From Bicyclus anynana (lineage: Eukaryota; Arthropoda; Insecta; Lepidoptera; Nymphalidae): a stretch of DNA of 64,000 bases. The first letter of the stretch is position 1. Each line of letters begins with the position of its first letter. Below, piece after piece: positions 44,541 to 54,502 of the stretch. The translations under genes were made by a program, and so were the position numbers. The stretch spans positions 2,046,001 through 2,110,000 of the forward strand of contig NC_069110.1 in NCBI RefSeq assembly GCF_947172395.1, read 5' to 3'. Below the pieces are notes generated by a model. It did not search any database. It was not told the DNA's origin and saw nothing but the letters and a program-made list of their open reading frames with translations.

Positions 44541-44811
44541 TGAGCTGTGATAGTATAGTGAATACGACCTCTGCCTCCGATTCCGGAGGTTGTGGGTTTA
44601 AGACATTAAATATCACGTCTCTCAAACGGTGAAGGAAAAAAACATCGTAAGGAAATCTACATACCAGAGAATTTTCTTAATTCTCTGCGTGTGTGAAAGT
44701 CTGCCAATCCGCATTGGGCCAGCGTGGTGGACTATTGGTATAACACCTCTCACTCTGAGAGGAGACTCGAGCTCAGCAGTGAGTCGAATATGGGTTGACA
44801 ATGATGATGAT
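44541..44811 (+). repeat. SINE (family A) abutting exon 4
   Basis: It is internally deleted near the head (GGTTTAAGACATTAAATATC), and its ATGATGATGA tail ends only about 16 bp before the exon 4 acceptor. Confidence 0.85.
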
Positions 44812-44826
44812 TATTTATTGTTGCAG

Positions 44827-45087
44827 GGTATACTCCAAATGGCGGAGATGTTGTTTCCAGATCTGATTAATATGATGGGTGCGGCCCTGAATGGCGTATT
44901 CGGGGTTCACAATAGCCCCATCATGACTGTCACCGTGGGGGCTCTGCTGTTCGGTGGTATACCAATATGCGCGAACCCTGGATTCATAGGTGGCATCGCT
45001 TGCAACCAGATTAGGCCCCTGGCCGCCGATGTCCAGAATATTGAAGAGAAAGACGACGGCTCGCTTGAATTCACCATTCTTAAATAT
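44827..45087 (+). CDS. SNMP-like exon 4
   Basis: The acceptor TTATTTATTGTTGCAG (ending 44826) is followed by 87 codons in phase 0: GILQMAEMLFPDLINMMGAA, then LNGVFG, VGALLFGGIPICANPGFIGG and IACNQIRPL, ending FTILKY at TAT|GTAAGT. The segment corresponds to the central CD36 ectodomain with the RDLLF/GALLF region. The whole polypyrimidine tract lies in 16 bp between the SINE tail and the exon. Confidence 0.9.
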
Positions 45088-45127
45088 GTAAGTGAACATT
45101 AGTTTATTAACTTCGACCACTCTATAA

Positions 45128-45352
45128 ATGATTCGCAGAATCTCGCAGTTTCACCCGCGTAGTTCCCATTAATTATGATACGGGGATAAAAAAAAGTCCA
45201 ATGTTACTCCCTAAAAATTCAGCTTTCTATTGATGAAAGTTGTAAGAAAGAAAAAAGAAGAAAGATTTTTTTTTTTAAATCGGTTCAGTAGTTTTGAGTT
45301 TATTCGCGTACAAAATTACAAATCTTTCCTGTTTGTAATATTACTCGTAATA
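45128..45352 (+). repeat. RTE-like retroelement tail
   Basis: CGCAGTTTCACCCGCGTAGT, AATCGGTTCAGTAGTTTTGA and TTTGTAATATTACTCGTAAT follow the family order. Confidence 0.65.
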
Positions 45353-46202
45353 ATGACAATCAGTTATAAAATTGCTCCAAGGACCCTGGACTATGAGTAT
45401 TGACACGCAAGTTTTGCCTAACTTCCATGAAATGTCAATCTCCTTTGATTAGAAAAAGTTACTGTTATTTACTTTAATTTATTTACTTATGCATTATTTT
45501 TTTAATAAGATAAGATAAGATTTATACAAAATATAGTTATAGAAAAAATATCCAACCCTCCCTTTGCGAGACATTTTACTTCTTACTACATTTTCACAAC
45601 TAATAGTCAGGGCTCCAGAGTAAGGAAATTTCTCAGTATACGCACTGTCTCAAGAATCACTGCCGTCTGTTGAGACAACTTGAACACTTAAACCAAAGCT
45701 TCTTATGGTGTTGGTTGAAGCTTATTACTATGCAACAATATTATATGAAAAGCAATGTGAAAGCGTTCATAATACCTCTCACCGCGCGCTCATCCTGTCT
45801 GTCGGAAGCAGTTATTACTATATTATTTTGATACAACAATGATACAACACTGATATGTGAAAACCAATGCGAAAGCTTACAGTCGCAATACCTGTTACCG
45901 CAGTTGCACTCAGCGCCCGCCCCAGGCGTAAGCCTCACGTCAAGGGCTGATTTAATTAGCTTGTTGAGTTAATTGTTCATGTATGAGCATTACGACGCAA
46001 ATGCCAGCATTTCCAGATTAAATCTTGCATTGCTCGCGATCGCGTTAAGCTTCTTTCGCATATAATTGTTCATATTATATTTGGATTTTCATATATGTTA
46101 CTTTTTATACAAAAAAGGCTTGAATTTTTGATATAACACGTTATATTTAATCGTGCATTCAAATTAATGCACGGTTAACGAGATAATATCAATATATAGA
46201 GT

Positions 46203-46373
46203 CATATTTGGCTCTGTGTTGAGCTCGAATTTTCTCTCAGAATGAGAGGGGTTTAGACAATATTGGCAGATTAGGATTGGCAGACTACACACACAGAAAA
46301 TTAAGAAAATTCTCTGGTATGCAGGTTTCCTCACGATGTTTTCCTTCACCGTTTTAGACACGTGATATTTAAT
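46203..46373 (-). repeat. SINE (family A), 3' part
   Basis: CTGTGTTGAGCTCGAATTTT, AAATTAAGAAAATTCTCTGG and TTCACCGTTTTAGACACGTG in minus orientation; the head is missing. Confidence 0.75.
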
Positions 46374-47107
46374 GATATATTTAGATGCAATTACGCTTAA
46401 ATATCAGCATATCACTTCAAGCAAAAAGTAATGAACTATTTTTGAGAAAATCTAAATGTCACGCGGGTCATCCCGCAGTGTATAGAAGGTACCTACTATC
46501 GGAGTAAAAAGTTCGAGCGTCGAGCAATGTATGCGCGGCGGGTATTGCAAGGGCAATTTTTAATCAGGCCGTAGCGCAACTCTACACTCGGCCTCCATAG
46601 CAATTGGACTAATTGAAGCGAGAGTCGAGACTGTCACGAAAGACGAAACTCCATTACAGTGAAGTATGTAGCGATACACGAGTATAGTTTCGCTATTTCC
46701 TTGTCACTAACGCAATTAATTCTAAAAGGTGAGGAAGTTCGGATTACTCTGTTCGTTGTAATCATTAGCTGATTTTAACGACGTGAAAAGAGCACTCCTT
46801 TCTAGTAAATACAGGTTTATGCTGCTACGAGTATCACGTTGCTTCAATGCGGTTTGCTCTGCTCATTGTTTGAATTTAAAACAGTATTTCTACATCACGT
46901 GGATTTAGTTTTGATATTTTTACACGGAATAAAGCTAAGTTATCCGCTGCGTCTGTATGCCTATCTCTTAAACTCAAAGATGGATTTTCATGCTTTTTTC
47001 ACCAATTAACAGAATAATTGATGAGAATATTTTTGGTAAAGCACTTTAGGTGTAGCCTGTATACTAATGAGATCTACTTTTGTTAATTCGGCCATTGATT
47101 TGAACAG

Positions 47108-47349
47108 AAACACGACAACCCGAGCAACAAGTATGTAGTCAGCCGCGGAGTTGATGACGTCATGGAGCTTGGCATCATCCGCTCCTTCAACGGCTCGGCG
47201 CACCTCAACCACTGGCCCAACGAGACAGACGACGACGGCAACATGGTGGTCAGCCAATGCAACATGCTCAACGGCACTGATTCGGGCATTTTCCCGCCAT
47301 TTGTGAACAGGGAGAAGTCTATCTACGCTTTCAATACTGACATCTGTCG
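47108..47349 (+). CDS. SNMP-like exon 5
   Basis: After the acceptor TTGAACAG (ending 47107) the exon reads KHDNPSNKYVVSRGVDDVME, LGIIRSFNGSAHLNHWPNET, then QCNMLNGTDSGIFPPF and ends AFNTDIC plus two bases of an Arg codon at CG|GTAAGT. Three N-glycosylation sequons (NGS, NET, NGT) and the NGTDxxxFPPF motif fit the family. A decayed duplicate follows at 47588-47704. Confidence 0.92.
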
Positions 47350-47374
47350 GTAAGTTATTCATCATCATATTCAT

Positions 47375-47571
47375 TACTAGCTGACGCCGCGCGGTTTCAC
47401 CCGCGTATTTGCCGTTCCCGTAAAAATACGGAGATAAATATAGCCTATATATTTCCTCGATAAATGGGCTATCTAACACTGAACGAATTTTTCAAATCGG
47501 ACCAGTAGTTCCTGAGATTAGCGCGTTCAAACAAACAAACTCTTCATCTTTATAATATTAGTATAGATTAA
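47375..47571 (+). repeat. RTE-like retroelement tail, complete
   Basis: ACTAGCTGACGCCGCGCGGT, GGTTTCACCCGCGTATTTGC, TTTCAAATCGGACCAGTAGT and TTTATAATATTAGTATAGAT. It lies between exon 5 and the relic exon. Confidence 0.88.
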
Positions 47572-47587
47572 GTAATGAGCTACAGCA

Positions 47588-47704
47588 TTGATGACGTCAT
47601 AGAGCTTAGCATCATTCGTTTCTTCAATGGCTCTGACCACCTTAACATCTGACCCAATTAAACAAGCGACGTGACGTCAGCCAGTGCAACATGGTCAACA
47701 CCGC
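47588..47704 (+). pseudogene. Decayed duplicate of SNMP-like exon 5
   Basis: TTGATGACGTCATAGAGCTT, AGCATCATTCGTTTCTTCAA and GTCAGCCAGTGCAACATGGT match exon 5 (47147-47275) base for base with scattered changes. The region matching HWPNETDDD has TGA and TAA stops and a deletion. It has no usable donor and is a dead exon copy inside intron 5. Confidence 0.85.
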
Positions 47705-47862
47705 AACCTAAGCCTAGAGCTAAGCCCTAATTAGATAGTGAGTTATTTTAACTTTTCTGTCCAAAAAATTGGAAGTTAAAATAATTTTGACTTTACCATT
47801 GACTTTGACTTTAAAAATAGGTATGAGAATGATGATGACAACAAATGCTTTCGTCTTTTCAG

Positions 47863-48047
47863 TTCCGCAGAACTCCGTTACGATCAAGACGTTGTTTACA
47901 ACGATAGGATTCCGGCCATCAGATTTTCCGCCAATGAATGGTTTTTAGATAATCACCAGGGCTGCTTCTGCCTCAACATGACCTCCGGAATCACTCGACC
48001 CGACGGCTGCCTGTACCCCGGCGTTATGGAGATGTACACTTGCGTCG
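47863..48047 (+). CDS. SNMP-like exon 6
   Basis: The acceptor GTCTTTTCAG (ending 47862) supplies the last base of the split Arg. The exon reads SAELRYDQDVVYNDRIPAIR, FSANEWFLDNHQGCFCLNMT and SGITRPDGCLYPGVMEMYTC, then Val plus one base at TCG|GTAAGT (phase 1). The CFC...GCLYPGV block is the cysteine-rich part of the ectodomain; the next exon should start with the GAP-type motif. One sequon (NMT). Confidence 0.92.
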
Positions 48048-48122
48048 GTAAGTGCTATCTATTGAAAACCTGTTTCAAGATGGAAAAATTTTAAAAATCC
48101 AAAAAAAAAAATATAACTTGAT

Positions 48123-48355
48123 CACTCTAGGGATTTTTTCAAAACTATTCAAATAGATAATTAGGTGTTGTATTTTCCATTTGCCTACCATTAGCAGTGT
48201 CGTGACGTCACGGCACTGCTAATAGTAGGCAAGTATAAGAAAAAGCATCGCTTTTATTAACCTTATTATTATTAGCAGACGCCCGCGACAACGCAAATGG
48301 AAGATACAGCACCTAATTATCTATTTGAATAGTTTTGAAAAAAATCCCTACAGTG
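48123..48355. mobile_element. MITE with 62-bp inverted ends and nested hairpin
   Basis: CACTCTAGGGATTTTTTCAA, ACTATTCAAATAGATAATTA and GGTGTTGTATTTTCCATTTG at the left are mirrored at the right to CCCTACAGTG. The centre contains a second palindrome, TTGCCTACCATTAGCAGTG against CACTGCTAATAGTAGGCAA. It begins 76 bp after the exon 6 donor. Confidence 0.85.
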
Positions 48356-48405
48356 AAATGAAAATGAAAAGAGAAAACGAACATTCATATCATTAAGATA
48401 TGAAT

Positions 48406-48587
48406 GTTTGTTACTCTTTCACGCCTCGACTACGACTTAACCGAATTAGCTGAAATTTGGTATTGAGATATATTATAGCATGGATTAACACATAGGCTAC
48501 TTTTTATCCCGGAAAAATACATGGTTCCCGAGGGATTTGTGAAAAACTAAATTCCACGCGGACGAAGTCGCGGGCGTCCGCTAGTTT
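48406..48587 (-). repeat. RTE-like retroelement tail
   Basis: TGTTTGTTACTCTTTCACGC, CTTTTTATCCCGGAAAAATA and GAAGTCGCGGGCGTCCGCTA in minus orientation. Confidence 0.85.
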
Positions 48588-48713
48588 TAAATAATTGTCA
48601 GCCCGGACTTGGTAAAAGTTGGTAGTGTTACACCCCCGTACCTTGGAGAGCACGTTTAGGTGTCGTTTTCGTTCATTCTTATTAGCTCTTGTTACGCTCA
48701 ATTTTGTGAGCGT

Positions 48714-48925
48714 CGTAAATACTCGGTCATATCGAATGACTATGTATTTGCGGCGCTTGCCTTTGAGACTTTAGGCCCATGGTCAACAGATACTAAAAAA
48801 AATTTCAATGCTATGTCTGACAAATTGGTCCATGCGTCAGGTGACCCAAGAGCTGGCGCTTATTTGGCCCAAAGGATAGTAGTAGTTAGGGATAGGCCTT
48901 GCTATCCAGAGGGTTAATAGCGCTA
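48714..48925 (+). pseudogene. Degenerate LINE pol C-terminal fragment
   Basis: The frame reads YSVISNDYVFAALAFETLGP and GDPRAGAYLAQRIVVV before the reading degrades, matching the conserved C-terminal pol pattern also seen at 27786-27966. It is a 5'-truncated dead copy. Confidence 0.7.
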
Positions 48926-50274
48926 GTGTATTGGGTACCTTGCCTCTGGGTGAACAATTAGATGGTGTGTATTTGTTATAATTATTTTATTTATTATAAA
49001 TTTAAATTTAATATACTGTGTAATTCTTAGCTTTAATTTATATATTTTATTCGTCATTCTCGAACCGGCATAAAATACACCGTAGAAATGCACTGTTCTC
49101 TCGGAATCTTTTAAATTGAGATCTTATTACGTATACAGGTAACCTACATAGTTCAGATGAAAAGCGCTCCGAGGTTGCATGTATGTCCTTGTACGTTAGG
49201 AATAAGAAAACTAATATGACATGGAAAATTTTCTACAAGATTGAACTTTCCGATATTGAAAAGAAGGATTGCACATGATTACATTATTCTGAGAACATAA
49301 CAACACATATTGCGTTTTTATTTTCATATATCCAGTTCATAGTTCCAACGGCTAAGCTATGACTCTACTAATACTTTTCCCTTCAAAAATTCAAACTAAG
49401 CGCCAATCTAAGTATACTAAATATTATATATAAGAAAGATTTGTATATTTATGTATTTCACATTTCCACCAATTAAAACTACTGTTGGAAATAGTAGTTT
49501 GGGACGGATATGACATCGCACGATCTCGTGTTGGCTTGTGCCGACGCAAGATGGCGCGACTTGTTTCGTAAAGAGTAGGGATTTAGAAAAGGGTAGCGAT
49601 CAGTTGGCGGGAACGGCTTCAGTGTGCTCGTGGCATTCGAGGCATCCACATTACTTGTTGTATAATTCTTTATTGGCTACTTGGGATGGGCGGGGAGAGT
49701 GACTTGAGTGGAAAAGGGAGTGTTGGTTAACTATCAAAGACGTTTTTAACCCTACACACAGCGTTTACAAGTGCGTGACTCAAGGTCATTCTCTGGCACT
49801 GTAGGGTCTTATTATAGTTACAGTTTGATTTGTTAATTAAATTGTCCTGACAAATGTCAGGACAACTTAATCATAACCTTTGTTCGACATTGAATGTTCT
49901 TATTTTTTGTAATTCCTCTTCTGACTTCTTCTGACTCGGCCGCTGTCGGCTCGGTTTAAAGATTTATTATTACTATTTTGATCCATGACCTTTGTTCAAC
50001 GTTGGTACTGTTTACATTGGTAAAAGAGCAATTGTTAATAATATAAGAGAATCTGCCTTCCGAGCCGGTCTTTACAAATAATCAAAGTACACATTTCAGT
50101 TCATTTTGATCACGTCACATCACGCCGAGTCGTCGATTAACATTAACCAGAAAAACCGAGCTACCAGGCCACAGTAAAATAAAACAAACAAGATATATCA
50201 AAATACTTTATTATTGAAATAAATGCGCTGTGAAATCAATTGACATTGTAAACAGTATATAGGTAGGTATTATT
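48926..50274. other. Intergenic or intron sequence, unassigned
   Basis: About 49482-49760 looks like a repeat (TGTTGGAAATAGTAGTTTGG to AACCCTACACA), perhaps a solo LTR, but no target duplication supports that. A palindrome TTGTCCTGACA/TGTCAGGACAA lies at about 49843. Confidence 0.35.
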
Positions 50275-50385
50275 TGTTTAAACTTTCGTTGTTTACTATT
50301 CGACTCAATGAAATTAATACAATTAGCCGCTTTTGTTCGCCTCAGTTTTGACGCGCTAGTCACATATCTCTATTATTTAAAAACT
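50275..50385 (+). repeat. Dispersed repeat piece
   Basis: Second copy of the repeat at 28790-28885, followed by unrelated sequence. Confidence 0.6.
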
Positions 50386-52364
50386 TTGCTTGACGGTACA
50401 TCTTTTCCTGTGGACTAAATCATGTGCCAATTTAGAAAACATAAAATATAAAACGTATTGTTCTTTTCATATGGCTGAAACGGCCATTACAAAAAACATA
50501 TACTTATTAGAAATACAATCAATAGTCTTCATATCTTTTAATTGGACAATACATAGGAGATTTCCTTTGACTTAATTCTTCGTCGTCACCTATCGTCAGG
50601 TGAGAGTGCAGTCAAGCGGTAACTTGTCAATGTGCAAAAAACCGTGAATTGACTTCCTATGCGCGGTACAGCGTCTCTACGCAGGCGCTACCCCCGGTCC
50701 GTGGTAGGGGGAGGGTGGTGGGTGGTATGGGGGGGCGGGTGCTAGCGGGTGTCCATCAAAGCACTCCGAATCGCAGAACTATCGGAATATTGTTAATTAC
50801 TGCATTCGTTACGCATGACCGTTCTACGTAATTAATGGTATATTAAAACAATAGCTGTTGTCCGCGACTTCGGGCGCGGGAAATTACTATTAAAGTAAAC
50901 TAGCGGACGCCCGCGACTTTGTTTACGAGAAAATTGATAAGTACGTGACACTTTTTTGTTTTTTTTTTTTGGTCAGGTTTGGTCAAGCCTTTTTGTTATT
51001 CAAGTACCAACCCTTTGTCGCACTCCCTTAACTGTTTGGCATCCAGCGAAGGGTTGCTAAAACAAATATACCTATCGTACCCCGCGTCTGTCTGTCTGTT
51101 CGTAATAAACGGGATTTGTAAATAGATTTTTATATTTAATTTTTCACGGGTAGAGTAATTCTGGAGGAAGCTGGAGGAGATACAATAAGCTAATTGACAC
51201 TTTTATTTAAATGGTCTTAAATTCTTCATTATCATTCTACTAAATTGGAAAAAATATCGTATTTGTTTATATACGAGCCAAAACGCTGTCGGCCATGATG
51301 GTCTATATTTTATTGTTTCATGACGTCACGTAAACTTAGGTGTTTACGGTAAATTACCACCAAACGGTTTAGAGAATGTCAAAATTATTAGTTATTAGTT
51401 TGACGTTTATTCCTTTAGTACATCAAGTAGGTAACATTGTGACGTCACAAAAAAGACGACAGCGTTTTTGGAAAAATTTATAAAATGCATAGTTTTTAGA
51501 TTAAATTTTGAAATTCTTAACTTACATCGATTTATTTCGGACCCTTATTCCATGTACTATATGAAATTAATATTGTTTATATTGAATTTTGATATTAGTC
51601 AACTACCTATTGTCGAGGTTTTGTATGAATTGAATCATGACGATAACTGTTTAATATATTTGTTTATCAATCAATCCGCTTTAGATTTTTTTTTTTCAAA
51701 ATACGTCCTTTTTACCTACCTCTGACATATAACTAACCCGTTTTATATCCATATTCCATCCATATATAATATGGAGATAAACTATAGCTTCTGTAACTGC
51801 CAGGATAATGGATGGACGGAAAAAGAAATTTTCTGACACGTTTCATAAGTCGAGCCGTCATGCACGCAGTGACCAATACACGATCAGTTATAGTCGTGGA
51901 TGCTGTAGAAACGTGAGAATAATTGATCGTCAATGGCGTGCATTAGTGTAGACATAGATTAAGATTTGTACTTGGATGACGATGGTCCAATGTTTCCTCT
52001 TAAAGCAACTACGATCATGATTCAAACACAAAAGCACCATCCTTCTTCACTACCTTAATTTGTATAGGTACATATAATACGTATTTATATGTATGTATGT
52101 TTGTATGTATAAATGTATGTTAATATATTTTTATTAATTAAATATTGTTATATATTGTTGAAATTTTAATTAATTTCATGTATGTAATTTCACCTATTTG
52201 TTATTGAAATTTTTTTTTTAAGTTTTAAGTATATTATTCCCCATTTTTCTTAGTGTGCCCATTCATATTTCTTTTTTACAACTCATCCTAGTGCCAAGGG
52301 TCACTGACAGAAATCATAGAGATAAGTGTTTCCTTGTTTTTTTTTTCGTTTTACTTTATGTGTC
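50386..52364. other. Intergenic or intron sequence with repeat fragments
   Basis: A SINE B tail fragment (50582-50632), a G-rich repeat (about 50690-50760, GGTAGGGGGAGGGTGGTGGG) and a retroelement start (50900-50935) are present. No gene is seen. Confidence 0.4.
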
Positions 52365-52561
52365 ACTAGCGGACGCCCGCAACATCGTCCGCGTGGAATT
52401 CAGTTTTTTAAAAATCGCACGGGCACCATTGATTTTTCCGGTAGAAAATCCAAAGTGAAATCTATCTCCATTCCAAATTTCAACCAAATCGCTTCTGTAG
52501 CCGCAGCGTAAAAGAGGAACAAACACACACAAACTTTCGCCTTTATAATATTAGTGTGATT
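52365..52561 (+). repeat. RTE-like retroelement tail, complete
   Basis: CACTAGCGGACGCCCGCAAC, ATCTATCTCCATTCCAAATT, TTTATAATATTAGTGTGAT. Confidence 0.85.
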
Positions 52562-52761
52562 GTAATATGTAAAGTTTGTGTGGTTGTAGGGAGTAATCTC
52601 TGGATCTACAGAACCGATTTTTGAAATTCTTTCACCGATAGAAAGCTACGGTAGGTACGGGAATAGGAACTATGTGGGTGACATCGCGGGGTGTCTTTTC
52701 GCGGCATTTTTTCGTCTTCAATCAAACAAATTCTTCAGCTTTATAATATTAGTATAGATTA
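52562..52761 (+). repeat. Second RTE-like tail in tandem
   Basis: GAACCGATTTTTGAAATTCT and ATAGAAAGCTACGG lead to TTTATAATATTAGTATAGAT immediately after the previous copy. Confidence 0.6.
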
Positions 52762-53195
52762 ATGTTGGTAAAAAATAAATAAAAATAAAAACACATAAGT
52801 GGCCTACTGTTCTTACGTAAGAGTAACTTAAGAGCATGGGCTGACTAACTTTCTACTTTAAAGACTAACGAAAGTCTGGTCACCGCAGCTTCTCGCTTTA
52901 TAACACGCGGAAACGAAGTGAATCAATTAGCACCTGTCAATCCGCCGGTATATAAACAAATAAACAAGGAAACGAGTATCATCCGATGTTGATAGTTAAA
53001 CGTGTTTTATTTTTATATCTTTTTGAACCGTCAACGACAAACTCTATGATGAGGATTAGTTGATTTATTGTTTTTAATATATAAATTAAGTTGTCCAATA
53101 CTTGCTTGGTACATGCAGCACAATGCGAGCTGGATTTTTTTTCAAGGCTGTGCCAAATATGCAATATTGATGTTCTGATGCTTAGACTATATGGT

Positions 53196-53490
53196 ATTCG
53201 TGATAGCCCAGTGATATGACCTCAGCCTCCGATTCCGGAGGATACGGGTTCGAATCCAATCTGGGGAATGCACCTCCGACTTTTCTGTTGTGTGCATTTT
53301 AGGAATTAAATATCACGTGTCTCTAACGGTGAAGGAAAACATTTCAACACAAGAGAATTTTCTTAATTCTCTGCGTGTGTGTAGTCTGCCAATCCGCATT
53401 GGGCCAGCGTGATGGACTATTGGCCTAACCCCTCTCATTCTGAGAGGAGACTCGATTTCAGCAGTGAGCCGAATATAAGTTGATAACGAT
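53196..53490 (+). repeat. SINE (family A), near full length
   Basis: ATTCGTGATAGCCCAGTGAT, GGTTCGAATCCAATCTGGGG and the body through CATTCTGAGAGGAGACTCG. Confidence 0.85.
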
Positions 53491-53729
53491 GCTTAGAATA
53501 CTTATGGTTTTTGACTTGCTTAAGTAGTCTGGGTATCATTTAGTATAATATCATTAATATAGTATCATTTAATGTATTATTTAAATAATATAAATTATCT
53601 ATATTGTTTAAATCATATTTATGGTAGTTATGTAAAATATGTACAATATTCACAAAAAAAAACATTTTTGGGATTAAAAGTAGCATATGTTTTGCTCCAA
53701 GGTCCCATTTATCCATAATACCAAAATTC

Positions 53730-53819
53730 ATTTTGATCGGCTCCACCGTTTAGCCGTGAAAAGGTAACAGACAGACAGACAGACAGACTTACTTTCGAAA
53801 TTATAATATTAGTATAGAT
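53730..53819 (+). repeat. Retroelement tail with (CAGA)n
   Basis: TTTTGATCGGCTCCACCGTT, (CAGA)n and AATTATAATATTAGTATAGA. Confidence 0.7.
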
Positions 53820-54311
53820 GGTAAGAGAAATTTCAAAATTGGTTCAGTATATCTATGTATAAACAAACGTATAACAAAACTTGAATACCACATTTGATCG
53901 TAATTTTTCGTCCCGTTTCCAAAATATAAAAAGAGGTTTGAAGGAAGAAAGAAATAACGATTTATTAGATGGCCGACATCTTTAATTTCTTTAATAAAAC
54001 AAAACAGAGATGTACGGAACCATTGGTGGATGAGTTGGTCTCGCACTCATCCGGTTTTTTATTACAAGTAAACACATCATTGTCTTGTAAAGAAGGCTGA
54101 TGTTTACGCACGTATCGCTGACAGCCCGCATCACTCAGAGTATCGCGTGGTATTTAAACTCCTCTCTAAATGAGGCAGAGGCCGTTGCTTCACCTCTTGA
54201 CCCAACACTAGCGAGACGCCCGACCAACCTCAGATTTCTCGCCCTTGAAGGTCACATGTTTCTATTATTAGACATGTTTTCTCCTCTATAGTCTAGTGCT
54301 TAAGAAACAAA

Positions 54312-54502
54312 TCATCATTATTAACAACCCATATTCGGCTCAATGTTGAGCACGAATCTCCTCTCAAAATGACAAGACTTAGGTAAGGTAGGCTTAGTCC
54401 ACCAGCTGGCCTAATACGGATTGGCAGACTTCACACACGAAGAGAATTAATAAACTTCTTAGGTATGCAGGATTCCTCGCTATGTGTTTTCTTCACCGTA
54501 TT
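54312..54502 (-). repeat. SINE (family A), 3' part
   Basis: CAACCCATATTCGGCTCAAT, GGATTGGCAGACTTCACACA and CTTCACCGTATTT in minus orientation. Confidence 0.75.

Larger units (their letters stand above)
27594..44826. other. Receptor intron 3 (about 17.2 kb)
   Basis: The intron is filled with repeats (listed separately), a G-rich minisatellite and one orphan coding-like segment (38056-38238). No receptor exon is missing here, since exons 3 and 4 join in phase 0 and read continuously in family order. Confidence 0.7.
45088..47107. other. Receptor intron 4
   Basis: It contains an RTE-like tail (45128-45352) and a SINE A fragment (46203-46373). About 45600-46000 and 46500-46650 have repeat-like GC-richer sequence without a frame. 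Confidence 0.5.
22892..48047 (+). other. SNMP-like CD36-family receptor gene (visible part)
   Basis: Six exons join in phase to give 368 complete codons: a short cytoplasmic start, a transmembrane segment (residues about 5-28) and about 340 residues of ectodomain. CD36/SNMP proteins have two membrane spans around a lipid-carrying ectodomain. In insects SNMPs sit on olfactory neuron and support-cell membranes, where SNMP1 takes part in pheromone detection. Hallmarks are IPFALHF...FNISN, LNELGPYIYK, YRKRDYMEFDAEASYPLT, GTDSGIFPPF, and DICRSAELRYD. Family length is about 500-550 residues, so about 140-180 residues, including the disulfide-rich end and second membrane span, are missing. They lie beyond 64000 or are lost. 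Which SNMP subfamily it is cannot be settled here; another class B scavenger receptor is possible. Confidence 0.85.

Noticed and set aside
44629..45102. 157-codon plus frame starting upstream of exon 4
   Set aside because: The first 66 codons are SINE sequence; only 44827-45087 is exon, as shown by splice sites and homology.
47006..47479. 157-codon minus frame
   Set aside because: Antisense to receptor exon 5.
49482..49760. Solo LTR (TGTTGG ... CTACACA)
   Set aside because: Ends are suggestive, but no target duplication flanks it and there is no second copy in the window; left as unassigned repeat.
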